From Paraconiothyrium sp. Pb-2020 (taxonomy: Eukaryota; Ascomycota; Dothideomycetes; Pleosporales; Didymosphaeriaceae): a stretch of DNA of 64,000 nucleotides. This document shows, piece by piece, positions 1-10,845 of this stretch. The DNA lies in NCBI GenBank assembly GCA_022419385.1, contig JAJUBI010000002.1, forward strand, positions 496,001 to 560,000, read 5' to 3'. The notes beneath the pieces were generated by a model. That model was not told the origin of the DNA. It did no database searches and worked only from the letters and a program-made list of their open reading frames with translations. Numbering within the stretch: position 1 is the stretch's first letter; each line of letters starts with the position of its first letter. The position numbers and the translations under genes are program-made.

Positions 1-2517
1 GACTGGGAACAATCCGAAGTTGACATCGAGATCACTCAAGATGGCGTGCCAAAAGTATACAATGTCAAGACACCAGAGTCGGTCCTGATATCGTGGCCAG
101 GACCAGAGCTCAAGAGCAAGGAAGCCGCTACTGTGAGGGCTCGCGCACTTGGCTCGACTAATCAGTCATGGTCAGATTGGTCGCAGCCTTCCATGGTCGA
201 AACAGGATTATTGACAACGGATGATTGGCAAGGCGCATTCCCAATTGCTGCCGATCGCGCCACAGAGACGAATGCAACGAAACGCCCCATTCTGTTCCGA
301 AAGGACTTCAGTGTGAATTCCACTGTGGCGAAGGCAAGGCTTTACATTACTGCACTCGGCTTGTATGTCGCGGAGATCAATGGCAAGCGCGTCGGCGACC
401 ACGCGCTCGCACCTGGATGGCAATCTTACAGTTACCGGCATGTTTACGACAGCTACGATGTTACCGATCTTTTGATTGAAGGCGAGAATACCATTGGCGC
501 GACAATTGGCGAGGGATGGTTTGCCGGTCGGATTGGATTCAATCAGGAGGTACCTCGCAATCTTTGGGGCGACACTATAGGGCTGCTCGCCTTACTCTCT
601 ATTACGGACGACTTAGGCAAAGAGCAAACAATCAAGAGTGACCTCTCATGGAGTGCCTCTACTGGCCCCATCGTCTCTTCGGAGATCTACGACGGTGAGG
701 TATACAATTCTGCTGCAGAAGTTAAGGGATGGTCCACTTCCAGCTTTAACGACAGCGACTGGTTAGCCGTCAAACAACTGCCGCTACCAGCAGGAGCCCT
801 AGTTCCGTCTGATGGTGCGCCTATCAAGCGAATTGAACAGGTGGAGCCTGCCTCTGTGTTCAAGTCGAAGTCCGGAAAGACAGTTATTGATTTCGGCCAG
901 AACCTGGTGGGCTGGCTCAAAGTCACTGTCGCCGGTCCTGCTGGTTCGAACATTACATTTCAGCACGTAGAAGTCATGAACGATGGCGAGATCGACCAGG
1001 TGCCGCTGCGAAGCGCGAAACAGCGCGACACGTTGATCCTTTCTGGCAATGGCACACAGAACTGGGAACCTTCATTTACCTACCACGGTTTCCGGTATGT
1101 CCAGGTTGATGGCTGGCCCAGCGCAACTCCGTTGGATGCCAATTCAATTGTTGCCCAGGTCGTACACAGTGATATGGAGCGCACTGGGTACTTTGAAAGC
1201 TCGCATGCGCTGCTAAACAGGTTCCATGAGAACGTCGTCTGGTCTCTGAGGGGCAACTTCCTCGGCGTCCCAACAGACTGCCCCCAGCGAGACGAGCGTC
1301 TTGGGTGGACAGGAGATGCGCACGCATTCATGCCAACTGCTAATTATCTTTACGATGCATCTGGCTTCTGGCGCGGCTGGCTCAAGGATGCCTGGTCCGA
1401 GCAAAAGCGCGGAGACTATATGGTCCCTCCAGTATACATCCCAACGGACGATATCGATGATGATCAGCGCGACCGCGCGCGCATGCCTGTTTCCGTTTGG
1501 GGTGATGTGGTAGTAGGACACCCTTACCAATTGTACCAGAATTTTGCGGATAAGGACATGCTCCAGGAACAGTATGACGCCGCGAAGGCTTGGATCGACA
1601 AAGGAATTCCACGTAATGAAGTCGGCCTGTGGAACAGATCAACGTTCCAATTCGCAGATTGGCTCGATCCGAAGGCTCCAGCGGAAGACCCTGGAGCTGC
1701 AACCACGGATAAGCACCTTGTGTCGGATGCATATCTCATTGAGATGACCCGCCTATTATCGAACATGAGTGAGACTTTAGGAGAAAACGACCTTGCCACG
1801 CAGTACGCGACTCAACGCAAAGATCTTATCGAAGAGTTCCACAAGGCATGGATCGAACCGTACCCCGTCATTGCGAACGTCACTCAGACTGCGCTCGCTC
1901 TGGGTATAGCTTTTGACATCTGGGCTCCCAAGACCGCTGCTCGCACGGTAGCTGCCAACACACTTCGCGAAGTCATCAAGAACAACACTTACCTCGTAGG
2001 AACTGGCTTCGCCGGTACCCAGCAGCTCGGTAACGCACTCACGTCTATTAACGCTACGTCCGACTTTTACAAGATGTTGGAACAAACAGAAGTTCCATCA
2101 TGGCTTTACGCAGTCACCATGAACGGCACCACTACCTGGGAGCGCTGGGACAGCATGTTGCCGAACGGCACCATTAACACAGGTACAATGACGAGTTTCA
2201 ACCACTACTCGTTTGGCAGTGTTGCAGACTGGATCCACAAGAAGATCGGAGGCATAGCCCCGGGTTCACCTGGTTGGAAAACTATTGTGGTTGCACCAGA
2301 GCCCGGAGGTGATATTACCAGTGCCAGCGCCGGTATCCTGAGTCCGTACGGTGCAGTGAACTCGAGCTGGACGGTTGAGGCTGATGGCTTCCATCTGAGC
2401 GTCACTGTTCCACCCAATAGCAAGGCTGAGGTGACGCTTCCGGGTTCGGGACAGACTACCACTATAGGCAGTGGGACGAAGACGTTCTTCGTCGAGGGCT
2501 ACAAGATACCGCAGTAA
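1..2517 (+). CDS. Alpha-L-rhamnosidase, GH78 (5' end outside window)
   Basis: The frame is open from base 1 to a TAA at 2515-2517 (838 codons seen), so the true start lies upstream; the GTG at 46 is not a credible start. The product should remove terminal alpha-L-rhamnose from plant polysaccharides or glycosides. Visible order: beta-sandwich segments, then the (alpha/alpha)6 barrel with the family block DCPQRDERLGWTGD at residues 426-439 counted from base 1. In GH78 the Glu of the DERxGWTGD block is the expected general acid. A second aromatic-rich block, TTWERWDSM, lies near residue 711, and a beta-sandwich tail follows. There is no intron in the visible part. Many NxT/S sites suggest secretion, but the signal peptide region is not in the window. 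A second, differently built GH78 gene is at 56425-58410. The family call is secure; substrate is inferred. Confidence 0.93.
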   Translation, partial: DWEQSEVDIEITQDGVPKVYNVKTPESVLISWPGPELKSKEAATVRARALGSTNQSWSDWSQPSMVETGLLTTDDWQGAFPIAADRATETNATKRPILFRKDFSVNSTVAKARLYITALGLYVAEINGKRVGDHALAPGWQSYSYRHVYDSYDVTDLLIEGENTIGATIGEGWFAGRIGFNQEVPRNLWGDTIGLLALLSITDDLGKEQTIKSDLSWSASTGPIVSSEIYDGEVYNSAAEVKGWSTSSFNDSDWLAVKQLPLPAGALVPSDGAPIKRIEQVEPASVFKSKSGKTVIDFGQNLVGWLKVTVAGPAGSNITFQHVEVMNDGEIDQVPLRSAKQRDTLILSGNGTQNWEPSFTYHGFRYVQVDGWPSATPLDANSIVAQVVHSDMERTGYFESSHALLNRFHENVVWSLRGNFLGVPTDCPQRDERLGWTGDAHAFMPTANYLYDASGFWRGWLKDAWSEQKRGDYMVPPVYIPTDDIDDDQRDRARMPVSVWGDVVVGHPYQLYQNFADKDMLQEQYDAAKAWIDKGIPRNEVGLWNRSTFQFADWLDPKAPAEDPGAATTDKHLVSDAYLIEMTRLLSNMSETLGENDLATQYATQRKDLIEEFHKAWIEPYPVIANVTQTALALGIAFDIWAPKTAARTVAANTLREVIKNNTYLVGTGFAGTQQLGNALTSINATSDFYKMLEQTEVPSWLYAVTMNGTTTWERWDSMLPNGTINTGTMTSFNHYSFGSVADWIHKKIGGIAPGSPGWKTIVVAPEPGGDITSASAGILSPYGAVNSSWTVEADGFHLSVTVPPNSKAEVTLPGSGQTTTIGSGTKTFFVEGYKIPQ

Positions 2518-3133
2518 GATAGCGTGAATCAGAATAGTTTATTTTAACCGTGATCACGAGTCGTCACACTGTTGTCCATGTTCTGTGAAGTTCGGTGGCG
2601 CGTTGAAATCTAGCTGTGGGTGTCAGCTGGCGGGTGTGTAGTGTGGAGAGGAAAGCGAGGGTTCGTGTCGAAGAAACACCAAGCAGACACCTGCCATTTG
2701 GAGTCTAGCTTTTACGCTAGCCTAAAAAGGCATCACATGCTCAATCTTTCGTGTGGTGGTAACTGCGCGCGGCGACGTCATCAAATTTCATATTTCTGTT
2801 GAGAGCAAAACCGAAGACAAAGAAAGAAAAGGTTGGAGGGGATGCTGTATCGGGCGCAAGTACTAAGTCGTTCGTGATGCTTTCATTGGTTTGTTTTGGG
2901 AAGGTAGGACGTGGATGTATCGACATTCTATTAAGTGCTATACTGTATTAACTACTGTATGGGCAAGTATATTTCCACTAGCATATGTTCCCGTTACCTG
3001 TCTAGTCAAGCTTTAACTTATGGAAAGTAGTTGTCAGGAAGCTGCAATGCCAGCTGTTCGCTTATCGATAAGCACCTTTTGTGCAGCAGAATCCCCCTCC
3101 GAGCTCATCTCTCCTTGATACTCGTACGCTTCA
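2518..3133. other. Intergenic, 616 bp
   Basis: 3' flank of the GH78 gene and promoter of the Rieske gene. Only short, unsupported reading frames; no RNA gene or repeat recognised. Confidence 0.6.
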
Positions 3134-3829
3134 ATGTCCTTCCTTATTAATGCCTTCTCTCAACCGTCCCGCGCTGGCAACGCCTGGTAAGTCAATACAA
3201 ATGCGTGGCGACATCTAGAGAAATGTCAACCTTTCTAACCCACTTCATGCCGATCTAGGCTCTCTGCTGGCCTCATAACCTCATACCCTGACACTGACGA
3301 TGACACTCGTGTTGGTGAACAACGACTCTGCGATGGAGTATACAGGCCAGGATGTCGGATATTCCATGTGCCGCGCGAAGACAGTTCAAAGGCGACAGAA
3401 GTAGCAATCGACGAATGGAAAGATGCCGACGCCGGAGATGCAAAGGACCAAGTCATGGTATTCAGATACAAGGGCAAGTTTGTTGCTGTGAACCATGTAG
3501 GTAGACAACTCCTACTGTTCGACTTGCGACATTACAACGAGATTTGTCGGTCAGAATCGCGGGATACGGATGGCTGATAAAATTAGGAATGCCCTCACTC
3601 ATCATACCCATTATCGAACGGGACGACTTTCGACATCGAAGATTTTGGCGTTACCTTGAGCTCAGGTATAACCTGTCCGAAGCACGAGTGGTCGTTCGAC
3701 ATTCACACGGGAAAGTCGGACCGTGGCAGCTACAAATTGCAGGTTTGGGAAGTGCAAATAAGATCCATCGAAGGTGAATATGATAACAATAAAGAGGTCT
3801 GGGTGAGAAGGAAGCAAAGGATTGGGTGA
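3134..3829 (+). CDS. Small Rieske [2Fe-2S] domain protein
   Basis: Three exons, 3134-3186, 3259-3496 and 3587-3829, give 177 aa. Both introns are GT-AG (gtaagt..ctag; gtaggt..ttag), and the frame closes exactly at TGA 3827-3829. The two cluster-binding motifs appear only after splicing: NHECPHSSYPLS from the exon 2/3 junction, and TCPKHEWSFDIHTG about 30 residues later. This is the CxH...CxxH pattern of a Rieske ferredoxin-like fold. There is no signal peptide, no membrane segment and no attached oxygenase catalytic domain, so a soluble electron carrier or Rieske-type regulatory protein is likely. The partner is not evident; the neighbouring GNAT gene does not indicate one. The domain is clear, the cellular role unknown. 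Confidence 0.85.
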
Positions 3830-4123
3830 ATCGGAGTTCGATGCTGGGCAGTTATAGTTACTATTTTCGTCCGGATAACAGCACTAATCTTAATTGGGGA
3901 GGTGCGATGGGCGCAATCCTCATGTCGAAGACAACGCCCTCTCTGCTACATCAGCGCCCTATAATGTATCAACGATGGCAGTGCGCCTTGTATGATCCCA
4001 ACCTGAAGCAGCGCTGTACTCACTGACGGGTGCAAAGACAGTATAAATAAGCCTATTTCTGCCTCCTATAGCCACAGCAAAATTCACAGGTCACCATCAA
4101 TCATCCCTTCGAAACAACCCAAA

Positions 4124-4696
4124 ATGCAAACCAATATGTCTAACAACATTGAACTACATTTCCGAGTCGCGACTCCAGATAACGCCGCCCAAATCGCCCA
4201 ACTGGTCCAAGCCGCCTTCCGCCACCAGGACACCCGCTGGACCGGGCCCGACGTAGAGCTCAACCGCCGCTTCACCATGACGCCTGAAGAAGTCCTCTCA
4301 ACCATTAACAACCGCAACGCCGTTTTCTTGATGGCCACCGCCAACGATGGCACCCTCGTAGGCGCCATGGCCACCATCAAGAAAACCGAAGAGCTCGCTC
4401 GCCTGGCGATGTTGGCCGTGGATCCGGCATGCCAAGCTAGAGGCTTGGGACGTCGTGTCCTTGCTAACGCTGAAGGGTATGCTATCAAGACGTGGGGCGT
4501 GAAGATGCTGGGTTTGAATGCGCTAAATACGAGGGGCTTACTAATTGAGTGGTACGAGAGGAGGGGGTATGTGAAGACCGGGGAGACGTCGCCGTTTCCG
4601 GTTGAGGCGTTCAAAGAGTTGGAGTTGCCGAAGGACTTACACTTTGTGGAACTGGAGAAGCAGGTTGGAGGGGGCGAAGGTGCAGGGAGTGATTGA
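4124..4696 (+). CDS. GNAT-family N-acetyltransferase
   Basis: A single uninterrupted exon of 190 aa with an ATG in good context (cccaaaATG). The fold is that of an acetyl-CoA-dependent N-acyltransferase: the central strand LARLAMLAVDPACQARGLGR (about residues 90-109) holds the motif A acetyl-CoA loop Q/RxxGxG/A in the form QARGLGR, and the C-terminal part ends NTRGLLIEWYERRGYVKTGE, the usual motif B. The substrate may be a small amine or a protein N-terminus and cannot be read from the sequence. It is cytosolic as far as can be seen. It converges on the eqolisin-like gene with only about 100 bp between the stops. The C-terminal Gly-rich tail is short and unremarkable. Confidence 0.9.
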   Translation: MQTNMSNNIELHFRVATPDNAAQIAQLVQAAFRHQDTRWTGPDVELNRRFTMTPEEVLSTINNRNAVFLMATANDGTLVGAMATIKKTEELARLAMLAVDPACQARGLGRRVLANAEGYAIKTWGVKMLGLNALNTRGLLIEWYERRGYVKTGETSPFPVEAFKELELPKDLHFVELEKQVGGGEGAGSD

Positions 4697-4800
4697 ATCA
4701 AGGGGCCGCTTTCATAGTGGAAGAGTTATAGTTCAGGGAAAGCCATGCGTACGGATAGAACATATTGTATGTAGAATTGGCAACAACAACGACAAGATAT

Positions 4801-5641
4801 CTAGCTACCAAAGCTAAACTGCGGGATACTTATAGTGCTCACAACCCAAGTCTTTCCTCCATCGCTTGTAGACATGTCCCCAGTCACACCTGCCCCTTTG
4901 TACATGGTCTGTCGGTAGTTGGGGTCGGCGGTGTTCAAGATTATCTTGGTATCCGACCAGGCTTTCAATGGTTAGCGCTAGGTTACCACGTACCTCGTAC
5001 ACGTTGAAGTACTTACTGTGGGCTCCGATAGTGCCACAGTCGTTCGCGGCACACTCGACAGCAGTACCGAAACCTTCCGCGTGGCCATCGTTGGTGGAAA
5101 GCGTAGATACCTGCTTGCCATTGACGGATACGTATTGCGTGTAATTACCGCTGGCATCGTCATACTTATCTGCGCGTAACGCGTTAGTACGCAGTTCATT
5201 GTGCCTGGAAATATGAAGACTCGAACTCACAGTGCATCGTGATCTTGTCACCCTGCTTCGCAGTAGAGCCTGGAGCTTGAATAGGCACTTGTGAGTTTGC
5301 TACACAACACCGTCAGCGCAGCTCTCTGGTTCCCTAATGCACAGTTTGTACGTACATCCCGTCTTCTTGAGTGTATAGGCAAAAATGTCCCAGTTTGTCG
5401 ATTGCCAATTGTCGGCAATGGACTGAACCAAGTCTCCGTTTGAGGTCCCCATGCCGACCCACAGGGAAGTGTCACCGTTCTTGCTCGATGGAGCTTTCGG
5501 CAGGGTGAGCGTAGAAGTAGCTTCTCGAATCCAGGAGCCAGAGCCAACTGGGCCAGTGCTAAAGGCAGGCCCCATAGCTGCTTCAGCTAGCGGAGCCGTG
5601 AAGGCTAGAGCAACAGTGAGAAGACATTTGGATGAGTGCAT
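4801..5641 (-). CDS. Secreted eqolisin-like (jelly-roll) protein
   Basis: Four exons on the minus strand (5641-5356, 5299-5231, 5169-5017, 4961-4801) give 222 aa. All introns are GT-AG, 43-61 nt, and the frame closes at TAG 4803-4801. The N-terminus MHSSKCLLTVALAFTAPLAEA is a signal peptide. The mature part is rich in beta strands: SLWVGMGTSNGD near residue 59, then alternating Thr/Ser-rich strands and KTWVVSTISIPQF at the end. This resembles the peptidase G1 (eqolisin) / concanavalin A-like fold. The catalytic Gln and Glu positions of eqolisins are not obvious, so a non-peptidase member of the fold is possible. An internal Cys pair (VECAANDC) probably forms a disulfide. Secretion is well supported; activity is uncertain. 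Confidence 0.75.
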
Positions 5642-6379
5642 CTTTGCAACTGGGCGAGAGTCTGCCGTCGTGAGGTCGGGAGTTATCTAAGTATCGAGTC
5701 TAGGTGGATATTCTTCGTCGCATTGCATAAGATGGCGCGAAAACGCTTTATATTTCAACACGCTATCACAAACAATCTGAACTTTGATGTTACTGTCAGA
5801 GTTATAGTTATTGTCCTCACGGCGATTGGTGGAGTCGATAGATGCATATTACTACCACCCAAAAAGATCAATCTGAATGACTACTTCTGTCAACAACGCC
5901 GTTGGTTCTGCGAAAAGAAGCGATAAGGCCATTATAGCACGAATCGGGCCGTGCAGGTAATTACCCCGCGTCGACTGGGAAATTACTCCGATGAGCTAGT
6001 CAACTTCTGAATCGCCAATGCATCTCAATGCCAAAAGTCAGAGCCGAGTATAGAAGGCCACTATTCAGTTATATCCAGCTTCGGATGAGATCAACCGGTC
6101 ACGGGATAGTGTCATTGCCGTGACTAGGGTCGCAGTGGCCTTTTGTCTTCCTCTGCCCGTAACATTATCCACCAACAACCATGTGCGTGTGAAGCACAAC
6201 AGATGGTTCGCCCTGATCCAAATAATATAGACTCCCCCCGGATGAATTAGTCTAGGTCGGGTAATTGTTCATTTTGTTTGAAAGCATGAAGTCGGTCGAT
6301 GAAGAGTTACAAATAGTCAGCTTCTATTGCGGTCCCGAATTACAATGATGACATGTGGATTTCCAATCCTCCAACGATT
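5642..6379. other. Intergenic, 738 bp
   Basis: Promoter of the eqolisin-like gene and 3' flank of the aldolase gene. No coding or RNA feature supported. Confidence 0.6.
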
Positions 6380-7358
6380 TTACTCCAAGTAGTCGCCTCC
6401 AGTCTCTTTATGAATGACATCAAACAATGGTTTCGCTGAGAACCAGCCTGCCATATGTGTTCCAACCGTCTTGCTTGTGAATACCGCGTCTTCTTCTGCG
6501 ATCTTCTGCGTCTCGCCACCCCGTCCAGCAGCCGCAGCATCAGCCAAAAGCTGTGCATGGCAGCACTTTTCAAGGCTCACGAACCAAAATACCGCCTCTT
6601 CGATGGTGTGTCCAACTGTGAGTAGACCGTGATTTTGTAACAGTGCCGCTTTGTGAGGTCCGAGCTGTGAAGCAATGTTTTGTCCCTCTTCCTTCGCAAG
6701 TACAACGCCCTTGTACGAAGTATAAAGTACGTGATCCTACTAATCTTAGCTTCTTATTTTATTCTACCTGCCGGTCGACTCACATTGTGGAACGCGCATG
6801 AGTCTTGCGTGATCGTGTCTAGCTTTCTCCCCAGTGTGCAGAACGATCGACCATAGATAGAATGTGAATGCGCAGCAGCAATCACATCAGGTCTTGCTTG
6901 GTGGATCGCAGAGTGAATCATATACGCTGCAGTGTTCAACAGCCGGCACTCTCCGCCGCCAATAACTTCGCCCTCCTCGTTCACGAGGATGAGGTCGGAT
7001 GCCTTTATTAGACTGAACGAAACACCGAACGGATTCACCCAGAAGGTATTAGGATCTACGGGGTCGCGTAGCGTGATGTGGCCGGCGACTCCTTCGTCAA
7101 ACCCGAATTTCCCGAAGATCCGGAACGCAGCTGAGGTAACGTTAATGATTGTAGGACTTCTGGATGGACTACATTACCAGCCAGTCGACCTTTCAAGTAT
7201 GCACGTTCCTTGTAAGGGTCATCGAATTTTGGAGGGCCAGGAATCTTGGTCTTCTGTACTGATGCCTCAGTCTCGGTAATGCCAGGTTCGAGTGGTGCGG
7301 CATTGGAAGGCTTCGAATCGCCATTGCGCTGAGGCTCAGTAGCTGACGGTGGCGACAT
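6380..7358 (-). CDS. Class II aldolase/adducin-domain protein
   Basis: Three exons (7358-7178, 7130-6784, 6736-6380) give 294 aa; the introns are 47 nt each and GT-AG. The protein has a low-complexity N-terminus (about 50 residues), then a class II aldolase/adducin head domain. Visible marks are EGVAGHITLRDP, FWVNPFGVSFS, the metal-binding-like AAAHSHSIYGRSFC, the junction motif AFHNDHVLYTSYKGVVLA made by the second splice, and LQNHGLLTVG carrying a further conserved His. Family members cleave or epimerise sugar phosphates using Zn2+; the fungal subgroup has no settled substrate. The C-terminal helix-rich tail (FVSLEKCCHAQ to GGDYLE) matches the usual domain end. No targeting signal is seen, so it is probably cytosolic. 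Confidence 0.9.
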
Positions 7359-8221
7359 GTCTCGAGAACGTTATGTGCAAAGAATGGAGAGTCTGTTTGA
7401 GCGATCGGGCGTGATGAGAGGGGGCGAGTCCAGAAATGAGAAGGTAAAAAGAGCAGATGTAAGCAGGCACGCAAATGAAGTTTTGTTACGTTGTGCAATG
7501 CAAGTGGTTGGAGGTGAGAACTTACCTCGGAACAATAGGTGGGGGATAAGCTACTTATTCCTACCCCGCACATAAGCCATCAGCCACTAAGTTGCATTAG
7601 AAGAGCTTGAACGTTGTTGGAGGATATCTTAGTGCTCCTGGCGTGATCCTTTGTGCGGTAGCGCTACTAGGGACCGAAACGTTCATATGCCAGATCCGGA
7701 ACTTAGATCAGCTCGCTTACTAGAGGGAAAGCACTTGAAGCGACCAGCAATACAGTTGTAGCTACAGAATCCAGTGTAGAAATGAATGTCGAAATGTATT
7801 TATAGAAAAGTGTAGTATACTTAGAGCAAAGAGCTTTAGGTTGCATTGATGAGCCTCGACAGATCCCCCACGCTCATCATCCCGATTGGGAAGGTCCATG
7901 CCGTAGAGTGTCTCTTTCGGAATTCAGTTCCGGAACCCCCACTAAAGGCGCAGCACACTTGAAGATCAATGTACTAGAGTATCATGTGTGGTTACTTGTT
8001 GTGAGAGTGAGGGAACTTGGGAATGTTGCTAGCCGAACGTCCAGGAAAGTCTTAATATGAGGACAATCGTGTGTCATGATTCGAGTCAATGGGGACGACG
8101 CATTGCTATGATTCTACCTATTTGACGACTCGGAATTGAAAGGCACTTATCTCTATCGAAATATAAATCTAGCGTAACTTCTCGCATCTTATCCATGCAT
8201 ATGAGCGTCCTGACCGACCCC
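7359..8221. other. Intergenic, 863 bp
   Basis: Upstream region of the aldolase gene and 3' flank of FMO-1. Only short, compositionally poor frames; nothing further seen. Confidence 0.6.
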
Positions 8222-9686
8222 TCACAGCTTAGCTTTAATTTGCTTCTTGCGCTCTTCATCTTCCTTGAGCTTCTTCCACCATTGATCCTTCAACTGCAAC
8301 ACTGCAAAACCCTTCAAGGCCCATTCATCCTGCCACGCTGGCAACTCCCCACCTTCTTTTCCAGCCACCTTGCGCAGGAACTCAAAGTACTCTCTAAAGT
8401 CAGGCTTGATCTCGTGGAAAAGTGACGTTGGTCCCTTGTACTGCAGCCGCTCTACCTGCCATTTATCTTGTTCTCTCGGAGAGGGCAGACCGCCACCCCG
8501 GCCTGCAAAATACCGCGCTACTGCAACAGCTTGATATTCGTACACGCGAAATGAGATGGCGGCTTTCACCTGGCCGACGACCGCCAGTGAAGGGTCGGCG
8601 ATGTTGAAAACATGCTGATAGAACCCGGTCAGGCGACCACTTGGAGCGACGGGATCCGGGTACAAGTATGGGTAAGAGAGTCGGTAACCGGTAGCGAAGT
8701 GCACTTTGTCAACGTTGTCAACTTCAGTCCCGTCTGCGAAGCTAATGAAGACACCAGAGGTGGAACTTGCAGAGATGCGGCTAATTTGCGGTTTAATGAG
8801 CACGTTCGGGAGATTCCAGGCTGCATCCAAGGCTTCGTTGTGGCCGCGCTGGGAGACGTAAAGAGGGCCCGAGACGATGTTGTGCAACTCCGAAACTGTG
8901 TCGGAGGCGGACACATTGCCTCCGACAACCACGACTTTCTGAGTAATGTCAATGATCATTCTATATCGACGCTACCGGGATACCTGCCTTGTTCACGTAA
9001 TGATCAGGCTGTCGATACGCTTTTGAGTGTTCAAAAGCATGCGGGAGAGTTTCCGATGTCTCAGCGAGACCAGGTATATTAGGAATTTGCGGTACACTAT
9101 AATGCCCTGTCGCGGCTATTACTGCATCGAACGATTCTTGCCACCAGAAGTCTTTTTTCTCTCCTTTCAAGTCATAGCCTGTCTTCCTTAAAGTTACAAT
9201 CCATTTGGACCCAGCTTTGCGCACGCTTTCAACATGTGTGTTCAACGAGATAAGGTGCGTGTATGGCTCTGCAATTTCCTCAAGATATCCTGCCACGGTT
9301 TGCCATGGCTTCGTCGGGTTCTGCTGACCGAGGCGATGAATAGAAGAAGCAGAATTGTCAATAGGAAAAGGCTTGTATGTGAAAGCCATGACTTCTTGGC
9401 CGACATTACTATCTAAAGCTGGGTAAATGCCGGTTCTTGATGTCAAATTCTCCGGAAGTGGTGGCGCAGATGATGGAAGCTTTGCTGGGGGTTCATAATG
9501 GGGCTGATTGGGTGACGGAGAGAAAGGCTCCGGATCTTCGTCGTAAAGCCAGGTACCACCAACTCTTTCTCTTCGCTCAAATAAACGAATGTTGTTGAAG
9601 ATCTTCTCCTCGGACAAAGCTTTGATGGCGGATATACCGGACGGACCAGCACCGATAACTGCTACGCATGAATATCCGGGTGCCAT
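8222..9686 (-). CDS. Flavin-containing monooxygenase FMO-1 (GC-AG intron)
   Basis: Exons 9686-8988 and 8938-8222 give 471 aa. The N-terminal FAD Rossmann motif is VAVIGAGPSGISA, followed by a WLYDEDP segment. The second dinucleotide (NADPH) motif KVVVVGGNVSASD begins at the splice junction, and KVHFATGYRLSYP is the usual FATGY block. FMOs add one oxygen to soft nucleophiles (N or S) or act as Baeyer-Villiger enzymes. The 49-nt intron (8987-8939) begins GC, not GT. Phase and position are fixed by FMO-2, which has an ordinary GT intron before the same KVVVVG. I chose the Met at 9686 because it directly precedes the Rossmann strand; an in-frame Met 19 codons upstream is possible. No signal peptide. 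Confidence 0.88.
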
Positions 9687-10845
9687 GATTGCGATATTAT
9701 TAAATTGAACGGATTGTCGGTGGGAGGAGGCTGAATGTCCCATGTGGTGATATTTCGCAAGTTGGAAGCGCTTCTTATCAGCTCTGTGCGCTCTCTACAT
9801 CTCATCTGCAGCCAGGATGGCGTCATATTCAATGCCGATTTGAGAATGCAGGAAGCACGGCGCTACCTACATGTGCAGTATCAGTAGTGGAGCGCTTTCC
9901 ATGCCTTAACTCCACATTTTCCCGTATGGAAATAGTGCGAGGGATAAGTCCTTGACTTTGAGTATGCGTGAATATGTGCGACGCGCGACGCACGTGGCAT
10001 ACATACGGTTCCGGTAGGTACATGCCTGGTACGGGAGAAGGCGCCCACACAACCTTGGCCAGCCATTACAGCAGAACATTCAGAACTGATGTCCAGATTT
10101 GCTGTGACGAAACGTATTAGCACGCAGCGCAATATGAATGTTTGAGCCTACCTATGGTGGGTGCTATGATAGGGAATGACGTGATTGGCCCCTGGTATAA
10201 CGTTTCCTGCGTCCTACCCTCAAAGCCTTTCCCACCACCTTGTTCTGATCTACCCACCATTTTCGTACCACAATATGATTGTATCTATAAGTTTATAGCC
10301 AGCGGAAGGCTCCTAAATATCTGATATACTATACCATACAAAGCTCATGATTCGCTGTGTTTTCTCTTCTGCTGTCCAGGACGACTCGTCCCATTCCATT
10401 CACAACAATCAGATCCTGCTGCTATCAAGCAGCAAATGGGCGATCTCAAGCTCAGTGTCTTCTATGGTTATCATGGCAACTAACTTGAAGCGCATGAGCT
10501 ACAAAGTTGTAGTCGCATTGACGCTCTGCTAAGGTTCTGTCGATCTCGTATACGTACCGATAATGATTTCCATGTTGTGTAACATGCCCCTGTATGATGA
10601 TTGCACAGCGAAATCGCCCTGCAGGCGCCACCAATCGTCATCAACAGAAACAGCTGCCGTAAGACCTTCAGCTATTGTATTTTGCCCTCCCATTTGGTTT
10701 ATTGGGCATCCTTCCACTCGTGAATGCATCAGCGCAAACCCCTCTCCAAAACATATCTAGAGCAGAGGTAGTGACGTAGGAGACAATGGAAGACCGCGAC
10801 ACAAGCGAGGACGAGGAGTGACTTGAAGCAATTAGACTAGAAGAC
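9687..10845. other. Intergenic, about 1.16 kb
   Basis: Upstream of FMO-1 and of the HET-1 relic. Several frames of 60-95 codons occur on both strands, but none shows a recognisable domain or plausible splicing. Nothing else supported. Confidence 0.5.

Noticed and set aside
4084..4701. 205-codon minus-strand open frame
   Set aside because: Antisense to the GNAT gene; no recognisable motif.
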